Assembly (NCBI GenBank): GCA_009760855.2
Contig: WPIO01000001.1
Location: 8,616,501 to 8,680,500, forward strand
DNA from: Cristatella mucedo
Taxonomy: Eukaryota; Bryozoa; Phylactolaemata; Cristatellidae
DNA length: 64,000 nt
Direction: 5' to 3'
In this document: piece by piece, positions 1 through 13,500 of the stretch
Layout of the letters: the number at the start of each line of letters is the position of its first letter
Position numbering within the stretch: the first letter of the stretch is position 1
Position numbers and translations under genes: made by a program
Notes under the pieces: model-generated
What the model saw: the letters and a program-made list of their open reading frames with translations, nothing else
The model's database searches: none
Told to the model about the DNA's origin: nothing

Positions 1-744
1 TCATGCTACCTAGTTGGTTTTCCTTACCCGTAGCAAAAAATGCAAAATGACCATTTTTGCAGCTTCCGGGGAATTTCTCTGTCTTCTTACAAATGCATTC
101 GCCATTTTCAGACGTTAATATTTACCACTGTTGACGCACAGCGAATCAAGATTTACAGGATGCACCATGCATCTGACTAACCACAGGCCTGACATATTCA
201 AAATCAGAAAATAAATCGATGAAGTGGTAGAAAAAAATATGCAAAACAATGTTTTTGATAACAAGATGAAGAAGCCTTTTGAATAATTACCTGGGTTTTA
301 ACCCTCAATCGTCAAATACATGGAAAAAACTGTACAACCTTGTCACAAGTTCAATGAAAACTTTTTAAAACATGCAGGTCACTATCGTTTTCGAGTCTCG
401 GGAATTAGCTAGGTCTCCTACAGCCGTTTTATACGGTTCCGGTTCCTTTTTGTCCGGAAACATGGTTAGGCAGATGAGTCTGCCTAACTATACTCTAACT
501 ACACTAACAACTTTTAGTGTAGCTTAGAAACACTCATGCCTGCGTCTGCACAAAACTAAATGTCTCAAACTTTCCTGAACCCTTTTCTTTGTGAGGGGGA
601 TACTTGACATATCCAAGAATTCTCACAGTTTCCTGATAGTGCTACTAAAACCTATCCTTCAAAACATTTAACTGTTTCTAAATGCACGTTTATTTTGCAT
701 GTTTTGCTAACCTCGTAGGCTAACGAAAGAGAGGTCTCTCTTTT
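1..744. other. intergenic, no gene seen
   Basis: AT-rich sequence without a convincing open frame, splice pattern or repeat family that I recognise. It may include the decayed upstream part of the LINE remnant that follows. Confidence 0.5.
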
Positions 745-1330
745 GGTTCTGTTACATCTTTCAGCATCATTTGATAACATTAGTCACAAAGTCCTTAAGC
801 AAAGGTCTTCTCGCCTGAGCTCCACTGCAACGGTTCCTGTCTGATGCAAAGGTATAGCATCAGAGAAGCCTTTAAAAGATGCAGTGCTGCAAGGATCTGT
901 GCTTGGTCACTTCTTGGTCACAACTATTCAGTGCCTCTACCCAATGTAATCTCCAAGTAGTGTCGGATTTCATTTTATGCAGATGACAGCTGCATTTTCG
1001 CTTTGCTCCTTACCTGTCACAATAAACTCAATCTTTCTCACCTTGCACCATGTATGCGAACATTTGGGTATCAGCTAACGTTTTCTCTAACTACAACTAA
1101 TCTCTTCCAGAACACCAACAAGTGTCCTGCCAAAGCACTCACCTGAAAAGGCAGTGTCGCGCAGTCTCAACTTTCCTCAGCCCATTTAACTGCATATATT
1201 GCAACGCAGTGTCCAGCTCATATCAGCACGGCTAAGTTCTAAAACAGCTCTTCCACCAATCTCACTCAAACACTACATTGCATTAAACCCAATCGCATGG
1301 CTCAATACCCCAGTTCGACTTATGTGATTC
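745..1330 (+). mobile_element. decayed LINE reverse-transcriptase remnant
   Basis: Broken frames match the reverse transcriptase of the LINE-1 family of this window. In order one can read FDNISHKVLKQRSSRL (compare [17 protein letters not shown] in the 19 kb copy), QGSVLG near 895, and FYADD near 975 followed by the expected hydrophobic stretch. Stops and frameshifts interrupt it throughout, so this is an old inactive fragment. It is more diverged than the copies at 30 and 55 kb. Confidence 0.75.
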
Positions 1331-1444
1331 TTGTTTTTGGCATGGCTGGGCACCACTGGATAAATTTAGAATAATATGTATATATAAACAACCCTGACTC
1401 TATACAACATAGTAAAACATGTCCACTGAATGACCAGTGTTGGG

Positions 1445-1600
1445 TCATGTGACCAAGAGGTAGGGTGTTGGCCCATCACGACCGAGGTCGTGGGATTCAA
1501 ATCCTGCAGCGGTCGATCCTTAAAAAAACAAGCTGCAAGCAATGGTGATAACCATTAAGGATATTCTGCCGCGATACAAATGAGGCTGTTCAATCTTCTA
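1445..1600 (+). mobile_element. tRNA-derived SINE, family B (diverged)
   Basis: It has the family B order: an A-box-like segment, then 'gaccgaggtcgtggg', a B-box-like 'attcaaatcctgc', the 'gcaagc..tggtgata' segment, and a 3' end with 'tacaaatgaggctgtt'. The match to the younger copies at 38.8-39.1 kb is clear but imperfect, indicating age. Confidence 0.75.
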
Positions 1601-1639
1601 ATATATAGGCAAATTGCTAAGATATGATAGTAAACAAGC

Positions 1640-1800
1640 ATGGGATAACCAAACCGCTATTCTGGCAGTTCCATTTTGTCAGAGATCAGTCAGGATTAAG
1701 GAAGGATTGAAGTTAAATGTCCAAAGAGATCTTTCACTAACTCAAGAACAATTTCACATTCAGAGACTTGCTATTAAAACTATAACAATTCTACGATAAG
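1640..1800 (+). mobile_element. short LINE-1 remnant (end of RT region)
   Basis: The frame reading LNVQRDLSLTQEQFHIQ parallels [16 protein letters not shown] of the 56 kb LINE copy, downstream of the RT core. The similarity is limited to about 100 bases. It probably belongs to the same dead insertion as 745-1330, with the SINE between them. Confidence 0.5.
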
Positions 1801-4020
1801 CGAACCGTATGCTATCAAAATGATTCAAGTACATTACGATGTAATATGAGTGGCCAACCACATTGAGAATCAATTAGGTGTGCTTACAAGAAGCTGAAAT
1901 TAACCCTCTGTGGCAGCCTCTTACTCAATAACGATTTTAAAACCATGGTTTATCGAAAAATTGTTCGCAGCATAATTTTTCTACAGCACATAGAGATCCA
2001 ACTGAAGTGATTCGGTTTGACCCACAGAGCAAAACGAGTATAAGTTTACCTCCAGCTAATCTTTACTATCAAATACAAGGTTTGTTCCATTTTTTGCATG
2101 CATCGGGCACGTTTCGAAGTAAAGAAATGTATTGGATCGCCATGAAAGGAACACAAACCGACCGACTGCGCTTTCTTGTAGACCCGGAATGCACTAACAT
2201 TGAGATGTTTCCAGCATTTTTGCTTATGCCTCATGAGTTAGAAAAAAGGACTATAAACACTCATTCCTCATGGCATCTGCTCGGCAGCCTGAATGGTGGA
2301 TTGGTGCCGCGTGTTGAGACCATGAAAGTTAGCATTAAGCAATCGACAAACTTCATTTTCAGCATATGCACAATACCTAGAAATAGATTAGGCTCTTTGA
2401 AGGTCATACATAAATTATTATTATATATAAATAATTACATATATATATATAAATTATTAGGGAGGGCAGAAAGTAGTGACTTTTTGACTTCAGACGTTTC
2501 AAAATTAACTGTTAACATCAAACTCAATGCAATGGATATACTCAACATAAACAAATCCTAGTTGCACGGCTACAGCCGCCGAGGATGTAAATTAGGTCGG
2601 GTAAAAAAAAGAATGTTTAGGATGCCATGCACACTTAAGTTATGCAAAGTAGGCGCAGACAATCAAATGACAGCACACAAACAAACTCGCGGTTAGTATT
2701 TACACATTTAGCATGACGTAGTCCCATCTCGATTGCTTATGACCTCTATTGTCTAGGCAATGCACAGAGGCCAAGCTTCTGTGCTCTCTTCCACTCCAGC
2801 ACATTAATGAGAAACCGAAATTGACTGAAAAGGTCGGCTATTGGTGAAGGTCGAACACCCAACCTCAGAGGCCTATCGATATCGCTCCATCGTCATTCTA
2901 TGACTTAAATATATTTATGAAAGACACGGGGTCATGCATGGCAGGCTGTGATCTAAAGGACTTTACCGTTGTATTGCTTAGGAATTAGCAATTAAATTGC
3001 GATGGAAGTATGTTGCTTGCAGTTACTACTGCATTTTCTATGCCAGCTTAAGCAACTGAAAATGTACAACGAAGCCGAACTCACTCAAGGCAAGCCTATC
3101 ACTTTTACTGTTTCAGCAAGGATTCATTTTTTCTCAAGCCTTCTAGCGATAAAGTAAGTGTGAGGTGTTCAAGGTAATCGGGTATCTTATAAAAACTGAA
3201 TATCAGCCCAATGCATACAAACATTACATTATCGTGTACCCAAAATGTATGAATACACCTAACAATTATATTTCCGTAAGACGGTCATGAAGACGACGGT
3301 ATCTACTCAGATCCTGTCGACGATAGTTTCTTGAATCAAATAAGTATGGTGCCGGGTATGTCACTTATAACGTGTTACTGTAAGATTTAGCCATGATACA
3401 AAAATTTTGTATACCGTTACAATTATGAACTACCAGAATTCTTTTACAGAAATTTTTTGGCAAGCAATATAGCTGTAGTTGCTATAAAAAAGCAGTGGGA
3501 ATTGAACCTATAGAACATTTTGGATCCCATACAGCAGTTGCTTGGCACAGATAGCATGCAGCATGCTAGTGTATAACAATACTTCGAAACCATGAGGTAA
3601 ATACTCGGCTTAGTAATTTATTCATTTCATTTCGCTGGCTTCAACTGGCTAACCTTAACTGCATCTTTGTTTAATCACAAACACCAACAAGGCCAGCTGT
3701 TGTTACCAAAATAAGAGAACTTTTGCCCAGTCAGGCCTGGCAAGCAGCCTTGAAAATTCACCAGGTTACAGAAGCTAGTGAGATTGCGCACGACCTTGTC
3801 GCTTTACCAGTCACACTTTAATGCCATATATGGGTAAGCTGATAAGATTTCCTAGTGCAGGCACTGGCGGGATAAGTACGAGAGATGAGATGTCCTTACG
3901 TGCACATAATAGTGAACTGGTGTGCTATAACCTACCGAACTCTACTAGTACTGACACACCAGAATAAGGTAAGTCTTGCAAAGCAAGTAGAACTTGTGCT
4001 GACGTTGCAAACCTCCTTGT
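1801..4020. other. intergenic, no gene supported
   Basis: AT-rich sequence with short AT runs near 2410-2455. An open frame of 184 codons at 2007-2561 begins with GTG, has no recognisable domain and ends in low-complexity AT sequence. I do not call it a gene. Confidence 0.45.
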
Positions 4021-4021
4021 A

Positions 4022-4236
4022 CACCACACGCACGCACACACACATGCACACACACACACACACACACACACACTTCATTTGTACAGCTTCACAAAAGATC
4101 GTTATTCAGGCGCTTCATAAATGCCACGGGGCACACACACACATGCAGTGCACACACACACACACACACACACACACTTCATTTGTACAGCTTCACAAAA
4201 GATCGTTATTCAGGCGCTTCATAAATGCCACGGGGC
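4022..4236 (+). repeat. AC microsatellite with a 104-base tandem duplication
   Basis: Two AC runs are each followed by the same 60-base unique segment ('cttcatttgtacagcttcac' onwards), at 4073-4132 and 4177-4236, 104 bases apart and essentially identical. The AC run lies at the boundary of the unit, which suggests unequal exchange or slippage through the microsatellite. Confidence 0.9.
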
Positions 4237-4754
4237 TCGACCCCACGGCCGAGGTCATAAAACTGGGTAGTAGAGCACTTTCACTCCTAGGCTAAACCAG
4301 TGCATCCTGGCCCTTTGTTATTACTTAAAGGTTGCGATCGATATGGAACAGATAATAAATTGCACATTTCCCTAAGAGTTAGCCAGAAAACCTACGTTAG
4401 AAGAGAATGACGGTGATAGTCAGATCTGGGACACTGAATTGTCAATCAAATGACCAGCATTCTAAAAGGAATTTCAGCATGAGGCAGCAGACGGGCTACA
4501 TATCATGGCTTGAAAACTAGGCATACTTTCTCTATAGTCCAGACATGTACTGCCGTGGCATCTTTTGAGGTCAGTATACAACGAATTCTCAAGATCAAAA
4601 ATTTGTTGTACCCAAGGATTGTCGTGTTTTTTGTTCCCTACCAGTAAAGTACATGCTAGTGCAGTGCCCAGAGATCACGAAGGCCGACTACAAGCTGAAC
4701 AATGACCGACTACAAGATATAAAACAATGTACTCAATCAACAATGACCACGAAC

Positions 4755-4898
4755 GAAGATATACCACAAGCTGCACTACAAAAGACTGCAAGCTTCACTA
4801 CGACTCACTAAAAGCTGAAAAATGATGAAGATATACCACAAGCTGCACTACAAAAGACTGCAAGCTTCACTACGACTCACTAAAAGCTGAAAAATGAT
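4755..4898. repeat. perfect 72-base tandem duplication
   Basis: Copy 1 is 4755-4826 and copy 2 is 4827-4898. By eye they are identical ('gaagatataccacaagctgc' to 'gctgaaaaatgat'). No coding frame is involved. The lack of divergence implies a recent event or an assembly duplication. Confidence 0.92.
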
Positions 4899-6619
4899 GC
4901 ATTCAACAAAACAAAGAATCGCTTACAAAAAAGGGCTTGCAATAATCGTCCTGCTTAGTTATTTATTTGATGATGGTGTCACTAGTAAACCTAAGCTTAA
5001 GCACAAGTCTTCTGGACATTCATCCACCAGGAGAGCACCAAGAGTGATAATGTAGCTTTTGACTCTCCGAATTAAGTATATACGGTTAAAGTTCACTAGT
5101 ATTTGCAGGTCAAATATCAATTTCACGAAGTACCTATCCTTCCGATATTCGCCAGGGTAGTGTGTGTAGAAATTACAATGCTAAAGCTTCAGAGCCAAGA
5201 AATAAAATAGCATATCTTACATGCATTCGTGAAGACATACCGTAAAGAGCAGCAAAACAGTTGTGGCTGGTTAAAAGTAATTTTAAAGGTAAAAATAGCT
5301 GTGTCCCAAAAGGCAACAGAAATTGTTAGCCAAAACTTGGTGGCAGCCTAGTTGTAAACGCTTTTCTGTCATTACAGAAGCCTACATCCGGCTGTGGGGC
5401 AACTATTGAACTTCGTCATATGCTCAAAACTGGGAATACTTGATACACTTCCTGCAAAAAGCCATGATGGCACACTAGGTAAGGCAGTTGCTTTTCACGA
5501 CCTCGAGACCGAGGTCGTGGCAGTTGAAGCCCACCTGTGGGTACGAGGATGATGACATGGTCTATCTGTCAGCAAAGATGTCGATTGTTGCACAAGATTT
5601 GCCCAGCCTCTTAAAACAATGGAACTCGGACAATGCAACAGGCCAAAAATTGAGTAGCCGTGATCATAATATATAAGACTGATCAAAATAGTGTTCAAAG
5701 CTCTATTGAACGATGCCAAGAACTGCATAATGCCAGCACAAGATGACATTCATAACTCATAAATCTCGACCAGGTAGCTTGAAAGTAGTATATAATGCAG
5801 AAATTTTAGAGCTGAGCATGCAAACTAAAGAGCATCGATTTTAGTCACGAAACTAATACGAGATGAATACTCTGGAATGTGCAATCCTCTATTCAAGTAC
5901 GAAGCACACACAGATATGACTCAAGTCTAACTTCTGTAATTCAATTCCACTGTCATTGTAGGCCTTACAACTGTGCATAAGAAGTAATATAGCAGTTAAA
6001 ACAAAAAAAGACGAATGATACCCAGTTTAGGAAGTACAGGGACAGCTGCCGAAACCGCAAAAGCAATCACGTCCATTTCTAGTCCTATTGTCACTCACGC
6101 CCATTTCTAGTAATTGGCATGCTCCCAAGCCAAAAAATACATGCATTCAATAAGATATAGCAAAATGTTGCAGAAATAATCATTTATATTATTTTGATCG
6201 ATCAAGCTAACATCATGTCACACCTTAATTTGTCAGTTCCTGAATATACACCACAGGTGTGCAGCTAAGTGGTTACAATGAGCTATGCTTAAGCGTACCC
6301 GGCGACTTCGCATGCAAACCTCTTTGTGGCACCCTTTTAACATCCCACTACACACTAGATGGAGGCTAACGGAAAGACTTCCTCGGACCTTAACGGACAG
6401 ACAGTAGCATGCTAAACTAACCAATTTTGGGGTGAACAGTTAACATATACATTCGAGTGCAAAGGCATAAACTGGCCGATATATCCAATAAGTTCAGATT
6501 CTAATATAAAAAGGAACTGCAACCTGCTAGAATCATGCACAGTAAATAGAATAAGAGTGCCTAACGTGTAAGCAAAGTTCTAGTACAAGCATATTAATAT
6601 GGAGTGCAAACAAATAATA
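4899..6619. other. intergenic, apart from a SINE head
   Basis: No gene or recognisable repeat is seen, apart from the SINE head at 5461-5545 listed separately. Short open frames here lack splice sites, domains and composition bias. Confidence 0.45.
5461..5545 (+). mobile_element. SINE family B, 3'-truncated head
   Basis: The A-box region ('tggcacactaggtaaggc') and the 'cacgacctcgagaccgaggtcgtgg' palindromic segment match family B. The copy ends soon after the B box, so the body and the 'gaggctgtta' tail are missing. Confidence 0.7.
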
Positions 6620-6790
6620 ATACATTTGTATAGCACCCTAAGAAAACTGAATCTCTCTAGGCTCTTTTCAAATGCTCAATATTTAGCATTACCAGAATAT
6701 TTGGTGGTAACATCCGCAAGCAGCAGGCACAGTGTAAGCCGGCACATGCACACGAAAGACGAGTCACAAAGACCACCCAAGGCTGTAATA
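6620..6790 (-). mobile_element. LINE-1 3'-end remnant (diverged subfamily)
   Basis: On the minus strand the segment shares the 3'-UTR of the LINE-1 family: the 'gaatctctctaggc' stem region, then 'gcacatgcacacgaaagacg', which matches the piece at 21735-21880 and more weakly the 3'-UTR of the 17.9-19.6 kb copy. No coding part is present. Confidence 0.6.
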
Positions 6791-8796
6791 AAAAGGTGCT
6801 ACTACACTGCAACAATTAATAACCTGAGCTGCACATTTAACTATGCATCCGAAAATACCTGGCCTTGCCGTTCTTCAAACATCGTGAAATCTTCAGAGAA
6901 AATCTTAAATATTTAGTTGACATATTACCCACCTGGGCTCAGGATCTGCTATCCACTTAACCCCAGAAATACTCAATGGGATTGAGGTCTGAAGAATGAC
7001 TAGGCTACTCCATTAGAATAATAGCCAAAAACTAAATTCAACTTAGTAGAAAAAGAATATGCTTAGCAGCTAGCTTACGCTCACTGTCGTTTGAAAATAA
7101 GTTTTCCCGCAAAGACTCATTGCACTATTACTGCAAGGTTCAGGAGCCACTCCACATCAACGTCTCTCGAATCACGATGCCGGATTTCGGCTAATGAAAG
7201 AGCCTGTGACTATGACCAGTTTATCACTTCTGAAAGCAATCATTGAAACATTCATTGGAGCAGCGTCGCACACAGAACATGCATTTAGTTAAACAAAATT
7301 ACAAATTTTCTCTAATCACTCCATTTTATTTTTTTTCCGGTCCTCGTGAGTTAAGTTCACTCTGGCCCTAGTCCACTCCAAACGGTCCACACTTTGCTTT
7401 AAGGACAGAGTGGCAACCTGCAGGCTTTAAGCATTGCCCTCAAACCTTGAAGGGGTAAAGTGATGTATCAAGCTTCTCTCCTAACCAGCAATTCACAATT
7501 GTATAGCTTTGCAACATTGCCAATTCAAGTTCGGTAAACAGCCTAAATTTGGCTATCCATAAAGGCACCCAACAAGCAGGTCTTAAGCATGCAGATTGAC
7601 AAATGCACGAGGCTAGGAAATGAGCATTGCCGGTGCATTGTTTTCATATAACTGCGCACGTGCATACAAAAAGAGCAACGGTGTAGTCTTTAAAGAGCTA
7701 TTAAATGGGGAAAGCTGCCATCTTTAATTGAATGTTAAGAGTTGAAGACACGTTTTCTAGTTATTTTCTGTTGTACACACTGCTGTCATTGTGAAAAGCA
7801 TTGTGTTAGTTCAGTCATGTTCTACGTGCTTCAGTCTAATGATTCGTGGTCGAATATCTACTACTTATCACAACCAGCCACTGATACTTTTGAGTGCACA
7901 TACAGTGCTCGACTGCATGCATATGCAACACCAGCTATGATGCGGTTTGAGTAGATGTATTGGTAATGTGTGATCTAGATGAAGCAACATTATCCTTAAG
8001 AGGTCCGGGTTCTGAAGTAAGCCTAAATGGACTTGTTGAGTCTTGTTCCCTAGTTTAGGATGCACGACTTTTAAGCATTGCAATTGCTTGCTATTGCAAT
8101 AATCAGAACATTACCGTTGCCAGCATCTGTTTCTTCATCTAAGCAACTAGCATGTAAGCTTGAGCCGTCTAGCAATCGACAAGTCTCCGGCCATAACCTC
8201 ATAGCAATAAGCATACCGTGATCTTAACCTGCAACCAGTTCCTTCCTCTAGGCAACTCGAACTTATATGGTAGTATTATCCAACAGGCAAAGGGAATAAA
8301 TGGTAACCAGGTCTGTGTATTACTTTTAAACAGGAAGAAAACGCTGGCTTTTAACTGACAATTTTTCGAGTAGGCTCCATAGACTTTCTTTTTTAAGCAG
8401 CCATTAGTTTCCAAGAATATCAACATTCTAAACTCCTGGTTAAAGCCAAATCGTGAACAATGATAGAGCTGCTAATAGAGCCAAACTAAACAGTCTAACT
8501 ACATTAAACACTAGGTGTACTTTTATGTACTGCAGTATCACAGCCCTGCACGGGTATTGGAGCCCTCGAGAGGTAAACCATGTATCATATTTGGTTCAGT
8601 TTGGTTATACCCAACCCTTTGTAACCGAAAATGAAGAAACGGGACACTTAGCAATTTTGCAAGAAGAGACACATTAGTAACTGGCAGCAAACAGCAATAA
8701 GTGCTGCCAATGAAATAGTCCAAAGCAAATACAAAAACGGATAAATCCAGTCATTTTATGAGTGCACTAACCTGACAACAGAATAATAGCACCTAC
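6791..8796. other. intergenic, no gene seen
   Basis: No exon pattern, RNA gene or recognised repeat was found. The open frames are short and overlap on both strands, as expected by chance. Confidence 0.45.
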
Positions 8797-8909
8797 ACCC
8801 TGGGTAAGTTGTCACCCTTTAACGACCAGGGCCATAGGCTTGAGTCCCGTGGCATATGTAAAACGCCTGGATAGAGATCAAGTTCTCTTGAGGTGCTATA
8901 CAAATAAGG
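8797..8909 (+). mobile_element. SINE family A (LINE-like tail), diverged
   Basis: The B-box-like 'ggcttgagtcccgtggc' is followed by 'acgcctggatagagatcaag' and 'ttctcttgaggtgctata'. The same head and tail pairing occurs at 14.4 and 24.8 kb. The tail parallels the LINE-1 3' stem sequence. The A-box part is badly decayed. Confidence 0.65.
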
Positions 8910-9225
8910 CATTGGAAATATGGAGATTGCATACTGTGCTAAGTGACATCATTCTCACTAAGTACAGTGGGAGCATGATAATCCGTGTTACAAGTGGTGA
9001 CTGTGATAAGCAAGTGCACTTCCAAATTTCGTAGAGCACTCATCCACATTAATGACGGGAAAGGTTAGGTCATTCAATAGTCTAGCAGCATCACATAAGG
9101 TAAGGTAGCTATTGGTCTGTCCACCTACTTAGTAAGGTATGCAACTGAGCTGCAAGCAGTGAGCAGCAGCAGCAGTGTAGCATACCAGTGGATAGAACAT
9201 CCGATTTGCCCAAGAAGATACCAAC

Positions 9226-9231
9226 TTTATT
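9226..9231 (-). terminator. candidate polyadenylation signal AATAAA of the zinc-finger gene
   Basis: On the minus strand AATAAA lies about 480 bases downstream of the zinc-finger stop codon. It is the closest canonical hexamer I noticed in that 3' region; the cleavage site is not identifiable. Confidence 0.4.
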
Positions 9232-9710
9232 TTGAAAGCTTCAACATAGCAGCTTGCACAGGAACAGGGTGATGCTAGCTTCTACACATAGGCAGGCTAT
9301 CACTAGATGCACGCGATAAAAGAAACTCTTTCAACGGCATCCAATGATAGCATGAAGCTAGCAAGCTAAGCTGAATGACAATAGCTTTAGCAGCTAGGCC
9401 ATTTAGATGGACTTGTACAAGCCACTTTGCAATTTATGGTCGGCTGATGCAAACCATAGGACGCAAGACTTGTATGCTGTTCTTTGCAGCCTAAGATTAA
9501 GTTAACTAGGATTACAACAATGCCAGTATGGTGGCAGTCGTTAACAGCAATCAAGCCCAGTTAGTGGCTTTAAACAGCTCACAAGAAAATTAAAGAACAC
9601 GTAAAGAAATTACAAATAATTCCACGGCATGCTGCATGGGGCTATACAATCGTCAGCGGATAGCTCATATTATTTCAACACACAAGAGTTCCACTCGCTG
9701 ATTCAGAAAA

Positions 9711-9958
9711 CTAATAATTGTATGCTAGGTCTGACGGATGCTTATTGGCATACGCCAGTCCGTGCCGTTTGCTCGCCAAGTGAGCATTGAACGACAGTTC
9801 GCTGTCACAGGTTGCATTGCAGTATTCACAGAAGAACCTGCTGCTAGGCATCGAACCATGGTTGTCGCCACGCTGTCTTTTGGATGGTGGCGGTGCCACA
9901 TCGTTAAAACGGCTGGGCGACCCCTGCATTAGGGGTGGAACGTTACTTGTTCTGGGTG
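9711..9958 (-). CDS. zinc-finger gene, exon 6 (terminal)
   Basis: The acceptor 'gtgtcttttatag' precedes CACCCAGAAC. The G left by exon 5 plus CA completes an Ala codon. The exon encodes the basic SKRQRG stretch, finger 4 (FFCEYC...HLASKRH) and the C-terminus ending AYNY, followed by TAG at 9711-9713. Confidence 0.9.
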
Positions 9959-10552
9959 CTATAAAAGACACAAACCATGGCACTCACTGAGTCCCTGTTG
10001 GTTTAGCCTAGCAATGTAATGTATCTCCGTCAGTAACTCCACAAAGTCATAAAGACCATGTGGGTGTTACGCAGGAGAGTTTTGTATAGCGCACTCACAG
10101 CCTAAGCGGCTTTCGGTTCGCAACAGAGAGAAAGTGGGAAGCATAGCATAGTTAGGAGAGCAGTTGAGGTAGTGAGTAGCATAGAAGTAGCAGTTCAGGA
10201 CCGCTGAAAAAGATGTGCCATAGTCGGCAGTTGGAGAGTAGATGTCGTTGCGTAAGAAGCAGTGCTCCCTTCGAGGTGCTCAAACTCAGAATCGTATACT
10301 GCAAGCTGCACCAAAAAGAGCCGAAGTTAACATAACATTTAGCTAAAAGACTTAGGGTGTCACACCAATGCTATTGCACAACCACGGTTGATGACCTACC
10401 AACATTCTGAAGTTACGAACCTTGCACGAACGGTGCTATACTAAGCTAGTTCTGGTTGAGCATGATACTCCCTACAACCCAACTTGCAATGCACGGAAAG
10501 ACTAGTTGATTTAACAGCCTCGTTTGCATATCGGCAGAAGAGCCTTGGCAGC

Positions 10553-10586
<34 letters not shown>

Positions 10587-13500
10587 CACTTGATAAAGCA
10601 CCCTCAGAGAACTCAATCTCTTCCTAGGCGCTTTACATTTGCTGCAACGGGAATCACCACTGCTTGCAGTTGGCAATAAAGGATCGCCTTCCGTAGGACT
10701 CGATCCCACGACTTTTAACAAGCAAACCATCCTCTAAACAATCGTGATTTTTCCCTGAGATGCTGTTCGGCGTAAGGCTGCTGCAGCAGTGAGATGCTTG
10801 AAAATGGTACTTTGCTGCTCTACCCATTTTTAATGCAATGCATTGGGGCTCCCAAAAGAATAAGCAGGCCTTTTCCAAGCAGTCGTTTTGACCGATTTCA
10901 AGAAAAAAATATACTTGAAGAAGCTCAGGGCTTGGTGGATGCTAAAATAGAAAAACTATGGCGATTATTAAATATCAATGGAATATTGTTGCTATTAGCA
11001 GTTGAACAAAAAGCCCAATACCATGCCAGTATGGATGCAGGTCAGTAAACAATACATGTAAAAAATTAGACTGCATGCAATTCATCGATCAATGAAGAAG
11101 CCTCGTCGGACTCAAATAACTACCACAAGGGGCCTAAGTGCTGCTGAGAAAATGTATTCAGAAGGATGGGAGCTGGATCCAATCGCAAAAGCCAACCGGA
11201 AACACAAACAAGATTGGAAACCAGTACCCAAGCTCAAATTAGTGGCCCGTAGAACAAGTGATCTGCAATTTCAAAGGTAGCTTGACAAGCATTTACGTTG
11301 GTCATATGGTGACATAAAAACTAAGAATCTAGGGCCTTAGCTGAGTTGCAGCAAATTACAGGTGTGTTGCCCCTATGGTCTAGAGGACCTCAGAAATGGC
11401 TAATTGTGAACAAACAAATACATATGGTGCTAAACATGTCAAATTTTTACTGTTGCTGCTAGACAAAATGTAGCGACAACTACCGTACCGGTTCAGGTAA
11501 CATGTAGAAATAAAGAACAAAAGCCGTCCGTTCGATTGAAATAGTTTAGTATCCTTCATAGACGACAACGAGAACTTTCGACGCCAAGCATATCTCTATT
11601 TAAAATTACACAAGCAACAGATCAGGACTGGGGAGAAGCCAAGAGGCAGAACAATGGTCACCCCAAACACAACAGAACCTGATATTTTAGTTACTGGCGC
11701 ATGATTTCAAGTACTGAGCAGCCATTGATTCAATAGCTCTTAATACCAGGTACTTATGGCTTTAATATCCACCAATGCAGCTGAACGGATCCTAAACAAG
11801 AGCACATTCAAGAAGTGCTCGTGCAAGAGAGAGGGAGAAGGGCCTAGCAATGATAATCTATGGGTTCGTGCGGTCCATAAGAGGTCAACAAGACAATGTG
11901 ATGAAACAAAGTCAAATAAACATGAGTACATGTATACCTGACATGCTGGCCGGGACTATAAGTAGGAAAATACTCACATTATAAACAATTAGCTGTTTTA
12001 ACAGCCTCACTTTTGAGGTCTTACAATGGTCAGGCCCAGCCAGTGGCCAGTCGCTTACGATATAGACTTAAGAGACATTATGCATCTGATTTTGTCACGG
12101 TTCTTTAATCGAGCCTGAACCAGCAGCTAAATTTGTGGTTACCAAGAAAACCGTGAACCAGTGCAGGAAACTGTTCCCAGCCATTTGTTACATCCTGCTC
12201 GGCTTCTTGCCACAATACATCACCCTCTACAATCTGTATCCGTGATCCCACAAGCTCAACTCCGGCAGGGGATGAAAATGCTGCCGTCGGTTGCTTGCTC
12301 TTAAGTCAATCTGCCTTCATTGCCTCCTGACAGCAAGCCAATAAGGAATTTGCACTTCCTTACTCACACCCAGTAACACACGAAACACAGGTAATGGTTA
12401 CGATATAAAAGAACACCAAGGAGAGACAAGGTATCTAACACCAGGTATTCAGGAGCTAAGCAATTGCACATTTCAAGGATAAACATATGCAGACTCTGGC
12501 AACTCATTACCGTTTTGCCGTTTCCGAGCATAATCAAACTGGCGCCATGGGATGCCCTTGACACGACTGGAATGCTTCGTGCCTTGCAGGTGCTGATTTA
12601 ATTGGGCCTGAGACGTCAGCTGAACATTACAAATATCACATGAGTAGTTGATAATGGGACCAGTCCTACAATACGTATACAAAAATTTAGACAACACTCA
12701 CTGCCAGCTGGTACTGAAGCATATTGCTCTTGAGAAGTGGCTTTTTTGAACTTGATGTCTGTTAAGAATCGTGTCACATGCTATTAAAAAATACAATGTG
12801 CCTGTCAAAAGCTGATGCTCGAATAACTACCGTTAGCAAGACCTTAATAGCTAAGACTGAGTTAGATAATTGGCTGACTCAAAACTTGTTCCATAAAGCT
12901 AGTTTACAACAATGCTTAAGAACCATTTCCACTTAAGAGGTAAAGCAAACAATTAAGAATAGCACCTGCGACAACAGGTTGCAACTCGACCTGGTCCCAA
13001 AACTAGCTGTCCAACTGCTGTATAATGAATTACAAGCACCAGGACGGATAGGCAGCCAGAGATAAGTTCATCATCTACAGCCTCATTGTAAAGAATAAGT
13101 AATGCTACGACTCGACAAACGTAGGTAGCCTCCAGCTCATTACTGGCGTCACTTGGTGACTATATCATCTTGGTAACCAGAAGCAACAAAGCTACCACCG
13201 CAACCATTCATACAGATGACCAATAGACAGGACTGTTTTCAGTTGCAGGATATATGTTGCTCAATATGCAGAAGCTCGAATGCATTGCAAAACCAAGAAG
13301 TTCTTCACTAGGAGTCGACCTTGAACTCTTTCCATGTGTGTTGCATCTTAAGTTGAGCTGCATAAACATGTGGCCATAAGGTTGCCCTGCTTTTTGATAA
13401 CCCAAGATCAGACCTGACCAAAACGTCACACGACCTTGTAAACGATTCTAAGGCGAACTACTAGACCTTGACTGTGGAGTTGTAAATCGGCTCTGCAAGT

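Noticed and set aside
2007-2561. 184-codon open frame on the plus strand
   Set aside because: It begins with GTG, shows no domain or splice evidence, and ends in AT-rich repeats.
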